Positions 1 to 7,832 of a stretch of DNA of 37,860 nt are shown piece by piece. The first letter of the stretch is position 1. Every line of letters starts with the position of its first letter. The notes under the pieces are model-generated. The model did no database searches. It was given only the letters and a program-made list of their open reading frames with translations, and was not told the origin of the DNA. This stretch comes from an uncultured Phascolarctobacterium sp. (GTDB taxonomy: Bacteria; Bacillota; Negativicutes; Acidaminococcales; Acidaminococcaceae). The stretch is taken from assembly GCA_949288065.1 (NCBI GenBank), contig CASEIL010000024.1, forward strand, positions 1 through 37,860, given 5' to 3'. A program made the position numbers and the translations under genes.

Positions 1-219
1 ATTGTGACCGATACCCGGAATATATGCGGTAACTTCGATGCCGTTGGTTAAACGGACACGAGCAACCTTACGCAGAGCAGAGTTAGGTTTTTTAGGGGTA
101 GTAGTGTAAACCCTGGTGCAAACACCGCGTTTTTGCGGGCATTCTTTCAATGCCGGAGCGGTAGATTTTTCAACTGCAACCTGTCTGCCTTTGCGGATTA
201 ACTGGTTTATTGTAGGCAT
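1..219 (-). CDS. rpsL: 30S ribosomal protein S12, N-terminal part (runs off the window)
   Basis: S12 sits at the decoding centre of the small ribosomal subunit and helps monitor codon-anticodon pairing. The 73 visible codons begin [11 protein letters not shown] and contain the highly conserved loop [11 protein letters not shown] (residues 41-51). Lys43, the classic site of streptomycin-resistance substitutions, is wild type; the second hot spot lies outside the window. The start is fixed by a GGAGGTG ribosome binding site at about 226-232. The gene follows ybxF on the same strand, the usual Firmicute order at the head of the str operon (ybxF-rpsL-rpsG-fusA-tuf). The 3' end is missing only because the window starts here. 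Identification is essentially certain. Confidence 0.98.
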   Translation of the reverse strand, partial: MPTINQLIRKGRQVAVEKSTAPALKECPQKRGVCTRVYTTTPKKPNSALRKVARVRLTNGIEVTAYIPGIGHN

Positions 220-288
220 ATCGGCACCTCCTTCCCGAATAATTAGATTTGAATGATTATAAAAACTCAAGCTAAGCAAGAGTCCCTA

Positions 289-537
289 TCAGTCTTTAAG
301 CACCGCGGCGGCAGCTGCCCCAACGTGAATGCCGCAGGCTTTGCCAAGTTCCTGCATTGTTTCCGCCGTTATTACTTCAACACCGGCGGCTTCACAGCGT
401 TCCAAAAGCGGGCGGCTTACGCGGATATCGGCGTCGGCTGCTACAAAAACCAGCGCTGCCGTTCCTTTTTCTACCGCTTTGGCCGTTTGTTTAACACCAA
501 CGACGCGTTTTGCTGCTTCTGTCAACTGCTTCAGCAT
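289..537 (-). CDS. ybxF: L7Ae-family ribosomal protein (YbxF type)
   Basis: This 82-residue protein is a small L7Ae/L30e-fold RNA-binding protein of the YbxF/RplGB group, which binds K-turn RNA. The core AALVFVAADAD followed by a basic-acidic helix (residues 27-45) and the C-terminal VEVITAETMQELGKACG stretch are typical of the family, as is the length. It lies 69 bp upstream of rpsL on the same strand, where ybxF is found in Bacillus and relatives. A strong promoter lies just upstream (586-614), so it is the first gene of the str operon here. Its exact cellular role is poorly defined even in well-studied species. Confidence 0.9.
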   Translation of the reverse strand: MLKQLTEAAKRVVGVKQTAKAVEKGTAALVFVAADADIRVSRPLLERCEAAGVEVITAETMQELGKACGIHVGAAAAAVLKD

Positions 538-585
538 CAGGCAAACCTCCTTAAAAAGGGCATAACTGTTCCGTGATACTGATAT

Positions 586-614
586 ATTGTAACATTACAA
601 AGCTGGCTTGTCAA
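586..614 (-). promoter_or_regulatory. Promoter of the ybxF-rpsL (str) operon
   Basis: On the minus strand a perfect -35 box TTGACA (609-614) is followed after 17 bases by TACAAT (586-591), preceded by the extended -10 TG dinucleotide. It lies about 50 bp upstream of ybxF. This shows that the str operon here does not rely only on read-through from an upstream rpoBC cluster. Confidence 0.8.
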
Positions 615-722
615 TATTTTTTGCAACTTTTTTTGCAGCTGTAAACGCCCATTTTACGGGCTTCTTTTATTCCACGGATCCTTGTGTTGCATTTTGCCGT
701 TTTGTAATATAGTTAACACAAA

Positions 723-746
723 AAAACGGCGTTTTTACGCCGTTTT
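723..746 (-). terminator. Rho-independent terminator after the DNA glycosylase gene
   Basis: An AAAACGGCGT / ACGCCGTTTT hairpin with a short T loop. Reading on the minus strand it is followed by a T-run (the A-run at 719-724 on the plus strand). It closes the minus-strand pair of radical SAM and glycosylase genes and separates them from the str operon. Confidence 0.75.
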
Positions 747-825
747 CCAAAACCACTGCCTTAAAATTACTGTTGCCCGCCGCTAAAATTAACGCCAAAA
801 GCTTTAAATTTTCTTAAATTTCAGG

Positions 826-1323
826 TCAATTTAACAAAGCATCCGCCCAAATTTCTTTTAATTTTTTCAAACTCCACCTGGCGTTAGCCGGGCTGGTGGA
901 AGGCATTGCCAAAATTTCCACGCCTGCAAGCGGATGCCTGCGGCAATATTTAGTTAAACTGGCATGCGCCTTGCCACCGTTGCAGCAAATACGCTTAATC
1001 TGCGGGTGCGCCGCCAAAAAGCCTGCCAAATCATTGTACTCCTCTTCGCGGATGGCAGAATCAAGGCTGCCCTCGCGCCTGCAATAAGCAATTACATCCC
1101 ACAGCGCAATATTATTATCTAAAAGCAGCTTTTGGCGCTCCTCGTAAGCCTCCGGCAGTTCGCCGTTATTAAACAGCTCTGCCATCAGCCGCCAGAAGCG
1201 GTTATTTTTGTGCCCGTAATACTGCTGCAGCTCCAAACTGCGCTCGCCTGGCATGGAGCCTAAAATTAAAATGCGGCAATTTTCATCCGCCAGCGGCGCA
1301 AAGCACCTGCATTCGTCACTCAT
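826..1323 (-). CDS. Hypoxanthine/uracil-DNA glycosylase (UDG superfamily, family 6-like)
   Basis: The 165-residue protein carries the UDG-superfamily motif LILGSMPGE near residue 18-26, followed by QQYYGHKNNRFW, and a C-terminal PSTSPANAR motif (about residues 141-149). This combination matches the family described as DNA-deoxyinosine (hypoxanthine) glycosylase, which removes deaminated bases from DNA. The length is normal for that family. Its start overlaps the end of the upstream radical SAM gene by 8 bp, so the two are probably co-transcribed. A terminator follows at 723-746. The superfamily is clear; the preferred substrate (hypoxanthine or uracil) is inferred from the motifs. Confidence 0.85.
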   Translation of the reverse strand: MSDECRCFAPLADENCRILILGSMPGERSLELQQYYGHKNNRFWRLMAELFNNGELPEAYEERQKLLLDNNIALWDVIAYCRREGSLDSAIREEEYNDLAGFLAAHPQIKRICCNGGKAHASLTKYCRRHPLAGVEILAMPSTSPANARWSLKKLKEIWADALLN

Positions 1324-2314
1324 CGTCTGCCTCCAACTTAATTTCCGCTCCGTCCGTTTTTACAACCGTAAGCTCCGCACCCGGCGCCTGCCAGTATTTA
1401 ATGTTAGCATTCTGCTGCCCGCGCAGCTTGCTTTCCATATTCTTAGGCACCAAAATTTTTATTTTACGCCTGCCGCTGCTTAACAGCGCCTTAATTTGCG
1501 GCGTTAAACGCCTGCGCAGCACAAGGCTTTTTACAAGCTCGCCAAAGGCGGGATGAAACGGCCCTGCCACAATGTTTCCGGGCGTGCACAGCTCCTCATC
1601 CGGCTGCAAGCCCATGCGGATAACTGTAATACCGGCAGCCGTAAACTGCTCCCACGCCTCTGCGCACAGCTCTGCCGCTGCCTCAACGCTGAGCGGCATA
1701 AATCCGCCATTGCGGTAGCTCGCCTCCAAAGGCGTATCATTAATAACGAGCAGCGGATACAGCCGCACCATATCCGGCTTTAGCGCGACGCTCTGCGCCA
1801 CCGTCTGCAAAAAACTTGCCCTGCTCTGCTCCGGCATGCCGCACATTAATTGCAAGCCCACTTTAAAGCCGTACTCGCGCAAAAGCTGCACCGCCTGCGT
1901 AACACTTGCCGCATCGTGCCCGCGCTCTGCCCTTTGCAGCACTTCATCATCTAAAGATTGTACGCCCAGCTCCACCGTGCTTACGTTGTGCCGTTTTAAA
2001 AGTTCCAGCCTTGCCGAGCTGATGTAATCCGGGCGAGTTGAGCAGCGCACGCTGCCGATAACGCCTTTGCGCAGCAATTCATCCACCGGCGCAAAAAGTT
2101 CCTCCTGCAACTCCGGTTCCAACCCCGTAAACGAACCGCCGTAAAATGCCGCTTCGTTATTAGATCCCGGCTTAATCCACTGTAAATATTTTTCTATCTG
2201 CTGCCGCACCGCCTGCGCAGACGCTGTTTTTTGCCCGCTGATTTTTTTCTGGTTGCAAAAAACGCACTGGTGCGGGCACCCCGCGTGTGGAATAAAAATT
2301 GGAATAATGCTCAT
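1316..2314 (-). CDS. Radical SAM protein, Elp3-like (COG1243 type)
   Basis: This protein of about 332 residues begins MSIIPIFIPHAGCPHQCVFC, giving the CX3CX2C motif that binds the radical-SAM 4Fe-4S cluster. Further signatures are AFYGGSFTGL, STRPDYIS and VELGVQSLDDEVL, as in Elp3-like radical SAM proteins, but no acetyltransferase domain is present. The start at 2314 is chosen over an upstream in-frame codon at 2362 because AAGGAAAG lies just before it and homologues begin at this point. In related Firmicutes this gene is often next to rnc; here an SMR gene on the other strand lies between them. The modified substrate is not known; tRNA is only a guess from the Elp3 relationship. Confidence 0.85.
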   Translation of the reverse strand: MSIIPIFIPHAGCPHQCVFCNQKKISGQKTASAQAVRQQIEKYLQWIKPGSNNEAAFYGGSFTGLEPELQEELFAPVDELLRKGVIGSVRCSTRPDYISSARLELLKRHNVSTVELGVQSLDDEVLQRAERGHDAASVTQAVQLLREYGFKVGLQLMCGMPEQSRASFLQTVAQSVALKPDMVRLYPLLVINDTPLEASYRNGGFMPLSVEAAAELCAEAWEQFTAAGITVIRMGLQPDEELCTPGNIVAGPFHPAFGELVKSLVLRRRLTPQIKALLSSGRRKIKILVPKNMESKLRGQQNANIKYWQAPGAELTVVKTDGAEIKLEADDE

Positions 2315-2382
2315 TTTCAATCTTTCCTTATAAATCTTACCTGCATTATATTCTGCAAACAATCCGCCGTCAATAGCTGCGT

Positions 2383-2411
2383 TTGTAACGGCTTTTTTAA
2401 TATGCTAAAAT
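2383..2411 (+). promoter_or_regulatory. Promoter of the SMR transporter gene
   Basis: TTGTAA (2383-2388), a 17-base spacer, and TAAAAT (2406-2411) with an extended -10 TGC just before it. It lies 34 bp upstream of the SMR start codon. Confidence 0.55.
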
Positions 2412-2444
2412 AAATAATAAAACAAATTGTAAGAGGTGAATTTT

Positions 2445-2768
2445 GTGGGCTATGTATATCTTGCCTGCGCTATCGGGTTAGAGCTTATCGGCACAACCAG
2501 CCTAAAATATTCTGCCGGCTTTACCAAACTGCTGCCGTCAGCGGCTACACTTATAAGCTATGGCCTGTGCTTTTATTGTTTTTCCAAATCGCTGCTTTAC
2601 ATACATTTAAGCATTGCCTACGCAATATGGTCTGCAATAGGCATTGTAGCCGCCTCGCTGATTTCCGTCTTTATTTTTCACGAAGCGCTTTCAACGGCAG
2701 GCTGCTTTGGCATTGCCTTAATTATAGCAGGCGTTGTTATTTTAAATCTTTTCGGCGCAGCACACTGA
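2445..2768 (+). CDS. Small multidrug resistance (SMR) family transporter
   Basis: The product is a membrane protein of 107 residues with four predicted transmembrane helices, the size of EmrE/QacC/Gdx proteins. The first helix contains the diagnostic membrane-embedded glutamate in LACAIGLELIGTTSLKYS (Glu13 here, equivalent to EmrE Glu14), which binds protons and substrate. The second half has IAYAIWSAIG, typical of the family. A GTG start at 2445 is chosen because AGAGGTG lies 7 bases upstream and the protein then aligns with EmrE; an in-frame GTG at 2436 overlaps that binding site. SMR proteins export cationic drugs, polyamines or guanidinium, and the subtype cannot be decided here. It is a single-gene unit between rnc and the radical SAM gene, both on the other strand. 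Confidence 0.9.
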   Translation: MGYVYLACAIGLELIGTTSLKYSAGFTKLLPSAATLISYGLCFYCFSKSLLYIHLSIAYAIWSAIGIVAASLISVFIFHEALSTAGCFGIALIIAGVVILNLFGAAH

Positions 2769-2776
2769 TACTAAAA

Positions 2777-2812
2777 AACGGTTCCCGGTTATTTTTAAAA
2801 CCGGAAACCGTT
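2777..2812. terminator. Bidirectional terminator between the SMR gene and rnc
   Basis: A strong hairpin (AACGGTTcCCGGTT / AACCGGaAACCGTT, one internal mismatch) with an A-run on the left and a T-rich tract on the right. It can stop transcription both of the plus-strand SMR gene and of the minus-strand fab-rnc operon. Confidence 0.85.
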
Positions 2813-2816
2813 ATTT

Positions 2817-3524
2817 TTATTTTTTCAGTTTTTCCAAAGCGCTTTTGGCTGCGTGCTGCTCGGCCTCTTTTTTGCTGTGCCCTGCACCCTTGCCAACTAC
2901 CTTGCCGCCTATGGAAACCGCCGTGGTAAACACCTTATTGTGTTCCGGCCCGCTGGCATCAACCAGCTCGTACACAATATCGACGTCGCCGTCCTTCTGT
3001 ACAATTTCCTGCAAACGGGTTTTGTAGTCGGAATAAATGCCGTGCTCGCAGATAAAATCAAGCTCGGTTTTCATCAGCCCCAGCAAAAATTTCTGCGCCG
3101 CGGGCAAGCCCTGGTCGATGTAATATGCGCCCAAAACGGATTCAAACGCATCTGCCAGAATGGAAGCCCTTTCGCGCCCGCCGGAAAAATCTTCGCCTTT
3201 GCCAAGGCGCAAATATTTGCCCAACGAAATTTTACGCGCATACTGCGCTAAAGAAGTTTCGCACACAATGTGGGCGCGCAGCTTGGTAAGCTCGCCCTCG
3301 TTTAAACGCGGAAAATTTTTGTACATATAAGTGCTGACGATAATGCTCAGCACCGAATCACCCAAAAACTCAATGCGCTCGTTGTGCACAGGGCGCGGCT
3401 GCTCCTTCGATTCATGCGCGTAGGAGGTGTGCGTCAGCGCCGTGTTCAAAAGCTCTAAATTATTCATGGTAATTCCAAGCTGCCCGCAAAAGGCAAGCAG
3501 CTCTTCCTTACGCTTACTTTGCAT
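2817..3524 (-). CDS. rnc: Ribonuclease III
   Basis: RNase III cleaves double-stranded RNA, including rRNA precursors. The 235-residue protein has the signature NERIEFLGDSVLS in the N-terminal catalytic domain (about residues 46-60), a second catalytic segment ILADAFESVLGAYYID, and a C-terminal double-stranded RNA-binding domain ending with the KKEAEQHAAKSALEKL helix. The ATG at 3524 is preferred; an in-frame GTG at 3533 is possible but badly spaced from any binding site. It is the last gene of the minus-strand fab operon, 18 bp after fabF. The acpP-fabF-rnc linkage is common across bacteria. Confidence 0.96.
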   Translation of the reverse strand: MQSKRKEELLAFCGQLGITMNNLELLNTALTHTSYAHESKEQPRPVHNERIEFLGDSVLSIIVSTYMYKNFPRLNEGELTKLRAHIVCETSLAQYARKISLGKYLRLGKGEDFSGGRERASILADAFESVLGAYYIDQGLPAAQKFLLGLMKTELDFICEHGIYSDYKTRLQEIVQKDGDVDIVYELVDASGPEHNKVFTTAVSIGGKVVGKGAGHSKKEAEQHAAKSALEKLKK

Positions 3525-3542
3525 AGCAATCACCGTTTCTGC

Positions 3543-4790
3543 TTATGCCTTATATTTTTTAAGAAGAATGCACGCGTTGTGGCCGCCGAAACCGAAGTTG
3601 TTGGAAAGCGCAGCCCTTACTTCAGCCTTGCGCGCTACATTCGGCACATAGTCAAGGTCGAGGCCTTCTTCAAGGTCGGGGTCCTCGTAGTTAATGGTCG
3701 GCGGAACTACGCCGGTATCAATGGTAAGTGCCGTTGCGATAGCTTCAACGCCGCCGGCAGCGCCCAAAAGGTGGCCGGTCATGGATTTGTTGGAGCTAAT
3801 CATCATTTTATAAGCATGGTCGCCAAAAATTTTCTTGGCGGCAATGGTTTCGTTAAGGTCGTTTCTGTGGGTGGAAGTACCGTGAGCGTTGATGTAATCA
3901 ACCTCGTCCGGGCTGATGCCTGCGTCTTTAATAGCCAGAGCCATGCATTCAGCCGGCATTTCGCCGCTCGGGTCCGGAGCGGTAATGTGGTAAGCATCGG
4001 CAGTCATGCCATAGCCAGCAATTTCGGCATAGATATGTGCGCCGCGTTTCAGTGCATGTTCAAGCTCTTCCAGAACCAGCACGCCAGCGCCTTCGCCCAT
4101 AACAAAGCCGTCGCGTTTTTTATCAAACGGGCAGGATGCCTTTTCCGGGTGTTCGTTATTGGTAGAAAGAGCCTTCATGTTGCCGAAGCCTGCAACTGCC
4201 AGCGGATTAATAGCCGCTTCGCTGCCGCCTGCAATCATAATATCGGCGTCGCCGTATTGAATAATTCTGAATGCATCGCCAACGCAGTTAGTGCCGGTTG
4301 CGCATGCGGTTACAATAGCCATGTTAGGGCCTTTAAAGCCTAAGGTAATGGAAATCTGGCCTGCCGGCATGTTGGGAATTTCCATCGGGATAAAGAACGG
4401 GCTGATTTTGGAAGGCCCTTTAGCTGCAAACTTCAGGGTCTGTTCCAGGTAAGTGTGCATGCCGCCGATGCCGCTGCCTACGCAAACGCCTGCTCTTACA
4501 GGGTCGATGCTCTCAAGGTCAAGTTTGGCGTCTTCCACAGCCATTTTAGCTGCGGCAACAGCAAACTGGGTAACGCGGTCCATGCGTTTGCCTTCTTTTT
4601 TATCACCGTATTTGGAAAAATCAAAATCTTTTACTTCGCCGGCAATTCTGGTGCCATATTCGGTGGCGTCAAACTGGGTTATCGGCCCAACGCCGGATTT
4701 ACCTGCAACCAGATTGTTCCAAAATTCCTCTTTGCCGATGCCGATAGGGGTAATTGCGCCTAAACCGGTTATAACTACTCTTCTCTTCAA
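3543..4790 (-). CDS. fabF: 3-oxoacyl-ACP synthase II
   Basis: FabF condenses malonyl-ACP with acyl-ACP during chain elongation. The 415-residue protein has the Cys-His-His triad expected of KASII: Cys163 in VTACATGTN, His303 in [11 protein letters not shown] and His340 in [10 protein letters not shown]. The start is a TTG codon at 4788-4790, supported by GAGGTGA seven bases upstream. It follows the FabK-like gene by 17 bp and precedes rnc. The non-ATG start is shared with the preceding gene, which may keep translation modest relative to acpP. Confidence 0.97.
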   Translation of the reverse strand: MKRRVVITGLGAITPIGIGKEEFWNNLVAGKSGVGPITQFDATEYGTRIAGEVKDFDFSKYGDKKEGKRMDRVTQFAVAAAKMAVEDAKLDLESIDPVRAGVCVGSGIGGMHTYLEQTLKFAAKGPSKISPFFIPMEIPNMPAGQISITLGFKGPNMAIVTACATGTNCVGDAFRIIQYGDADIMIAGGSEAAINPLAVAGFGNMKALSTNNEHPEKASCPFDKKRDGFVMGEGAGVLVLEELEHALKRGAHIYAEIAGYGMTADAYHITAPDPSGEMPAECMALAIKDAGISPDEVDYINAHGTSTHRNDLNETIAAKKIFGDHAYKMMISSNKSMTGHLLGAAGGVEAIATALTIDTGVVPPTINYEDPDLEEGLDLDYVPNVARKAEVRAALSNNFGFGGHNACILLKKYKA

Positions 4791-4807
4791 AACAAATCAC
4801 CTCAAAC

Positions 4808-5758
4808 TTATATTTTTTCTATATCTTCTTTCAGCCTTCTGAAAATTTCCTTAACAGGAAGGATTTCCTTAATCTTCCACATATTCGCGCCGGTAAATAC
4901 AAGGCCGGTTTCCACATCGCCCTGCTGCGCGCGGGTTAACGCCCTGATAATGCAGAAGCTGCGCGAGCAATGCTTTAAGCAGGCGTCGCAGGTAGTAGGC
5001 CTCGGCTGCGTGCCGTCCAGAACCTTCTGTGCAAACGGGTTCAAAATGGCGCGGCCCTTATAGCCAACCGGGCTGTCAATCTGTACAACGTCCTCTTTCG
5101 TCATTTTAAGGTAGAACTCTTTCAGCGCAGGAGCGCCGTTGGATTCTTCGCTGGCTGCAAAACGGCTGCCCATCTGCACGCCGCTGGCGCCCATTTTTAA
5201 CAGCTCTGCCACGTCTGCGCCGCAAACAGCGCCGCCGGCTGCGATAACAGGAATGTTAACCGCCTTTAAAATGCCCGGCAGAATGGTTTTAATGGAATCC
5301 TGCGTGCCCAGATGCCCGCCTGCCTCCGTGCCTTCCACAACAATGGCAGCAGCTCCGAGTTTTTCGGATATTTTAGCCAGCTTCACAGAAGAAACGATAG
5401 GCACAACAGCTACGTTGTAGGCGCGGCCAATGGCGAAAATATCTCTTGAAAAACCGGCGCCGGCAACAAGCAAATCCACCTTTTCTTCCGCCGCCGTCGT
5501 AATCAGGTCGGCAAAAGCACGTGCTGCCACCATAGCGTTAATGCCAATCAGGCCCCTGCCTTCGCTAAGCTTTCTGGCAAGGCGTATTTCCTGGCGCAGT
5601 TCATCAAGCTCCAAACCGGAAGCCGCCACAAGGCCAACGCCGCCTTCACGCGCAACAGCACCGGCAAGGCGCGCAGTAGAAAGCCTGATAGCCATACCGC
5701 CCTGAAATATCGGCATTTCCGCTACTTTATCACCTATTTTAAGCACTGGTAATTTCAA
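4808..5758 (-). CDS. FabK-like / nitronate monooxygenase-family flavoprotein (probable enoyl-ACP reductase)
   Basis: The 316-residue protein belongs to the FMN-dependent TIM-barrel family that includes FabK (enoyl-ACP reductase II) and nitronate monooxygenases. It has IFQGGMAIRLS at the N-terminus, the AGGHLG loop with the conserved histidine, IAAGGAVCGADV and VQMGSRF for FMN phosphate binding. Its position between acpP and fabF, and the absence of fabI or fabL nearby, suggest the enoyl-reductase role. Unlike pneumococcal FabK it has a C-terminal cysteine cluster CDACLKHCSRSFC, which could bind metal or an Fe-S centre. Start: TTG at 5758 with GGGGGA six bases upstream; another in-frame TTG at 5791 lacks a binding site. 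The family is sure; the FabK function is inferred from context. Confidence 0.75.
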   Translation of the reverse strand: MKLPVLKIGDKVAEMPIFQGGMAIRLSTARLAGAVAREGGVGLVAASGLELDELRQEIRLARKLSEGRGLIGINAMVAARAFADLITTAAEEKVDLLVAGAGFSRDIFAIGRAYNVAVVPIVSSVKLAKISEKLGAAAIVVEGTEAGGHLGTQDSIKTILPGILKAVNIPVIAAGGAVCGADVAELLKMGASGVQMGSRFAASEESNGAPALKEFYLKMTKEDVVQIDSPVGYKGRAILNPFAQKVLDGTQPRPTTCDACLKHCSRSFCIIRALTRAQQGDVETGLVFTGANMWKIKEILPVKEIFRRLKEDIEKI

Positions 5759-5793
5759 CAAATATCCCCCATTTCTGGTTAAGATGTTCAAAT

Positions 5794-5829
5794 CTTAAAA
5801 ATTGGCAGGGAGGCAAAACGCCTCCCGCC
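5794..5829 (-). terminator. Hairpin terminator or attenuator after acpP
   Basis: On the minus strand, GGC-GGGAGGC pairs with GCCTCCC-GCC (stems 5804-5814 and 5820-5829, one bulge) and is followed by AATTTTTAAG. This is an intrinsic-terminator shape inside the operon, right after acpP. Partial termination here would give more acpP than fabF message, which fits the high cellular demand for acyl carrier protein. Confidence 0.65.
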
Positions 5830-5845
5830 CAATGCGGATAAATTA

Positions 5846-6082
<237 letters not shown>

Positions 6083-6116
6083 TCACCTCCTTCCAAGGTA
6101 ATTTGATAATACATTA

Positions 6117-6860
6117 TTACATTACCATACCGCCGTCGACATGTAAAGTCTGGCCGGTTATATAAGCGGAATTTTCGCTCACAAGGAACAATACCGCTTT
6201 GGCAATATCCTCAGGCTCACCCAGGCGGGCAAGCGGAATGGAAGCTTCCATAGCCGCAACAACTTTTTCCGGCAGAACGCTGGTCATATCGGTTTTAATA
6301 AAGCCCGGAGTAACAGCGTTTACGCGGATGCCGCGTGCAGCCACTTCCTTGGCAACGGTGCGGGTAAAGCCGATAATGCCTGCTTTGGCAGCGGCATAGT
6401 TTGCCTGCCCTGCATTGCCCATTAAAGCTACAACGGAGCTGATGTTTACAATCGCGCCGCTGCGCTGCTTGGCCATATATTTTACCGCTGCTTTGGTGCA
6501 GTTAAATACGCCCTTAAGGTTAGTATTCAATACTGCGTCCCAATCTTCCTCCTTCATGCGGAGCAGCAGGGTATCGCGGGTAATGCCGGCATTGTTAACT
6601 AAAATATCAATGCGGCCCAGCTCTTTAACAACCTTGTCAACCATTTCTGCGCAAATGTCGGTTTTAGAAACATCGCCCTGCACCAAAATGGCTTTACGGC
6701 CGAGTTTTTCTATTTCGGCAGCCACAGCCTCAGCTGCTGCGGTGCTGCCTGCAAAGTTAACGGCAATATCTGCGCCGTTTTCGGCAAGCAAAAGCGCAAT
6801 GGCTTTGCCGATGCCGCGGGATGCGCCGGTAACTAAAGCTACTTTGCCTTCTAACTGCAT
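6117..6860 (-). CDS. fabG: 3-oxoacyl-ACP reductase
   Basis: FabG reduces 3-oxoacyl-ACP with NADPH. The 247-residue short-chain dehydrogenase has the cofactor motif TGASRGIG (residues 11-18), NNAG (89-92) and the catalytic set Ser142, Tyr155 and Lys159 in NYAAAK, and it ends with the usual GQTLHVDGGMVM. The ATG at 6860 is chosen because AGGAGGT lies just upstream; the upstream in-frame start at 6899 would lie inside fabD. The start is 1 bp beyond the fabD stop, so translation is probably coupled. Confidence 0.97.
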   Translation of the reverse strand: MQLEGKVALVTGASRGIGKAIALLLAENGADIAVNFAGSTAAAEAVAAEIEKLGRKAILVQGDVSKTDICAEMVDKVVKELGRIDILVNNAGITRDTLLLRMKEEDWDAVLNTNLKGVFNCTKAAVKYMAKQRSGAIVNISSVVALMGNAGQANYAAAKAGIIGFTRTVAKEVAARGIRVNAVTPGFIKTDMTSVLPEKVVAAMEASIPLARLGEPEDIAKAVLFLVSENSAYITGQTLHVDGGMVM

Positions 6861-6861
6861 T

Positions 6862-7809
6862 TTAACGGACCTCCTGAAAATAAGCAAGTGTTTTTGCAAG
6901 GCTTGCTTCGTCTTCTACGTTTAAAGAAGTTACGGATTTGTCGATTTTTTTGTTAAAGCCGCACAGAACTTTGCCTGGGCCAACTTCAACAAAGGTATCA
7001 ACGCCGCCTGCAATCATTTTTCTTACGCCGGTTTCCCAAAGTACGGGCATTGCTGCCTGACGGATTAAGGATTCCTTAATTACTTCGCCTTTGGTAACTT
7101 CTTCGGCATTAACATTCGCCATAACGGGGATTTTGGCATCGTGGAAGGTAATGGTTTTAAATACTTCTGCCAGACGCTCGGAAGCGGGCTGGAGCAGCGT
7201 GCTGTGGAACGGTGCGCTTACCGGCAGCAGCACTGCGCGTTTAGCGCCTGCTTCTTTTAAAGCAACCAGCGCTTTATCAACTGCGCCAACGGCACCGGCA
7301 ATTACAACCTGGCCGGGGCAGTTAAAGTTTACTGCCTGTACAGCCTCGCCGCATTCGGCTTCCACGCCGCGGCAGATTTCAACAATTTTATCGCTGTCCA
7401 TGCCAAGCACTGCTGCCATGCTGCCTTCGCCGACAGGAACAGCCTCCTGCATGAACTGGCCTCTTTTGCGTACAATGCGTACAGCATCGGCAAAATCAAG
7501 CGCCTCTGCCTGTACCAGTGCGGAATATTCGCCCAGGCTGTGGCCTGCTGCAATTTCGCAGGTTACGCCGTTTTCGGCAAGCACTCTTGCGCAGGCAACG
7601 CTGGCGGTTAAAATAGCCGGCTGAGTATTAAAGGTTAAACGCAGCTGGTCTTCAGGGCCTTCAAAGCACAGTTTGCTGATAGAAAAGCCCAGAGCCTCGT
7701 CGGCCTCTTCAAAAGTCCTGCGCGCGCAGGCATAGTTGTCATACAAATCTTTGCACATGCCAACGCTCTGAGAGCCCTGGCCCGGGAAAATAAATGCTAC
7801 CTTGCTCAT
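6862..7809 (-). CDS. fabD: Malonyl-CoA:ACP transacylase
   Basis: FabD loads malonate onto ACP. The 315-residue protein begins MSKVAFIFPGQGSQ, and has the nucleophile elbow GHSLGEYSAL with catalytic Ser91, plus the PFHS histidine segment further on. The start at 7809 follows AGAGAGG by 8 bases; the in-frame ATG at 7815 is too close to it. It lies 23 bp after fabH and immediately before fabG. Confidence 0.96.
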   Translation of the reverse strand: MSKVAFIFPGQGSQSVGMCKDLYDNYACARRTFEEADEALGFSISKLCFEGPEDQLRLTFNTQPAILTASVACARVLAENGVTCEIAAGHSLGEYSALVQAEALDFADAVRIVRKRGQFMQEAVPVGEGSMAAVLGMDSDKIVEICRGVEAECGEAVQAVNFNCPGQVVIAGAVGAVDKALVALKEAGAKRAVLLPVSAPFHSTLLQPASERLAEVFKTITFHDAKIPVMANVNAEEVTKGEVIKESLIRQAAMPVLWETGVRKMIAGGVDTFVEVGPGKVLCGFNKKIDKSVTSLNVEDEASLAKTLAYFQEVR

Positions 7810-7832
7810 TAACATAGCCTCTCTTTCGCCTA

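Noticed and set aside
3519..4343. 274-codon ORF on the plus strand
   Set aside because: Antisense to fabF, whose triad and length are complete.
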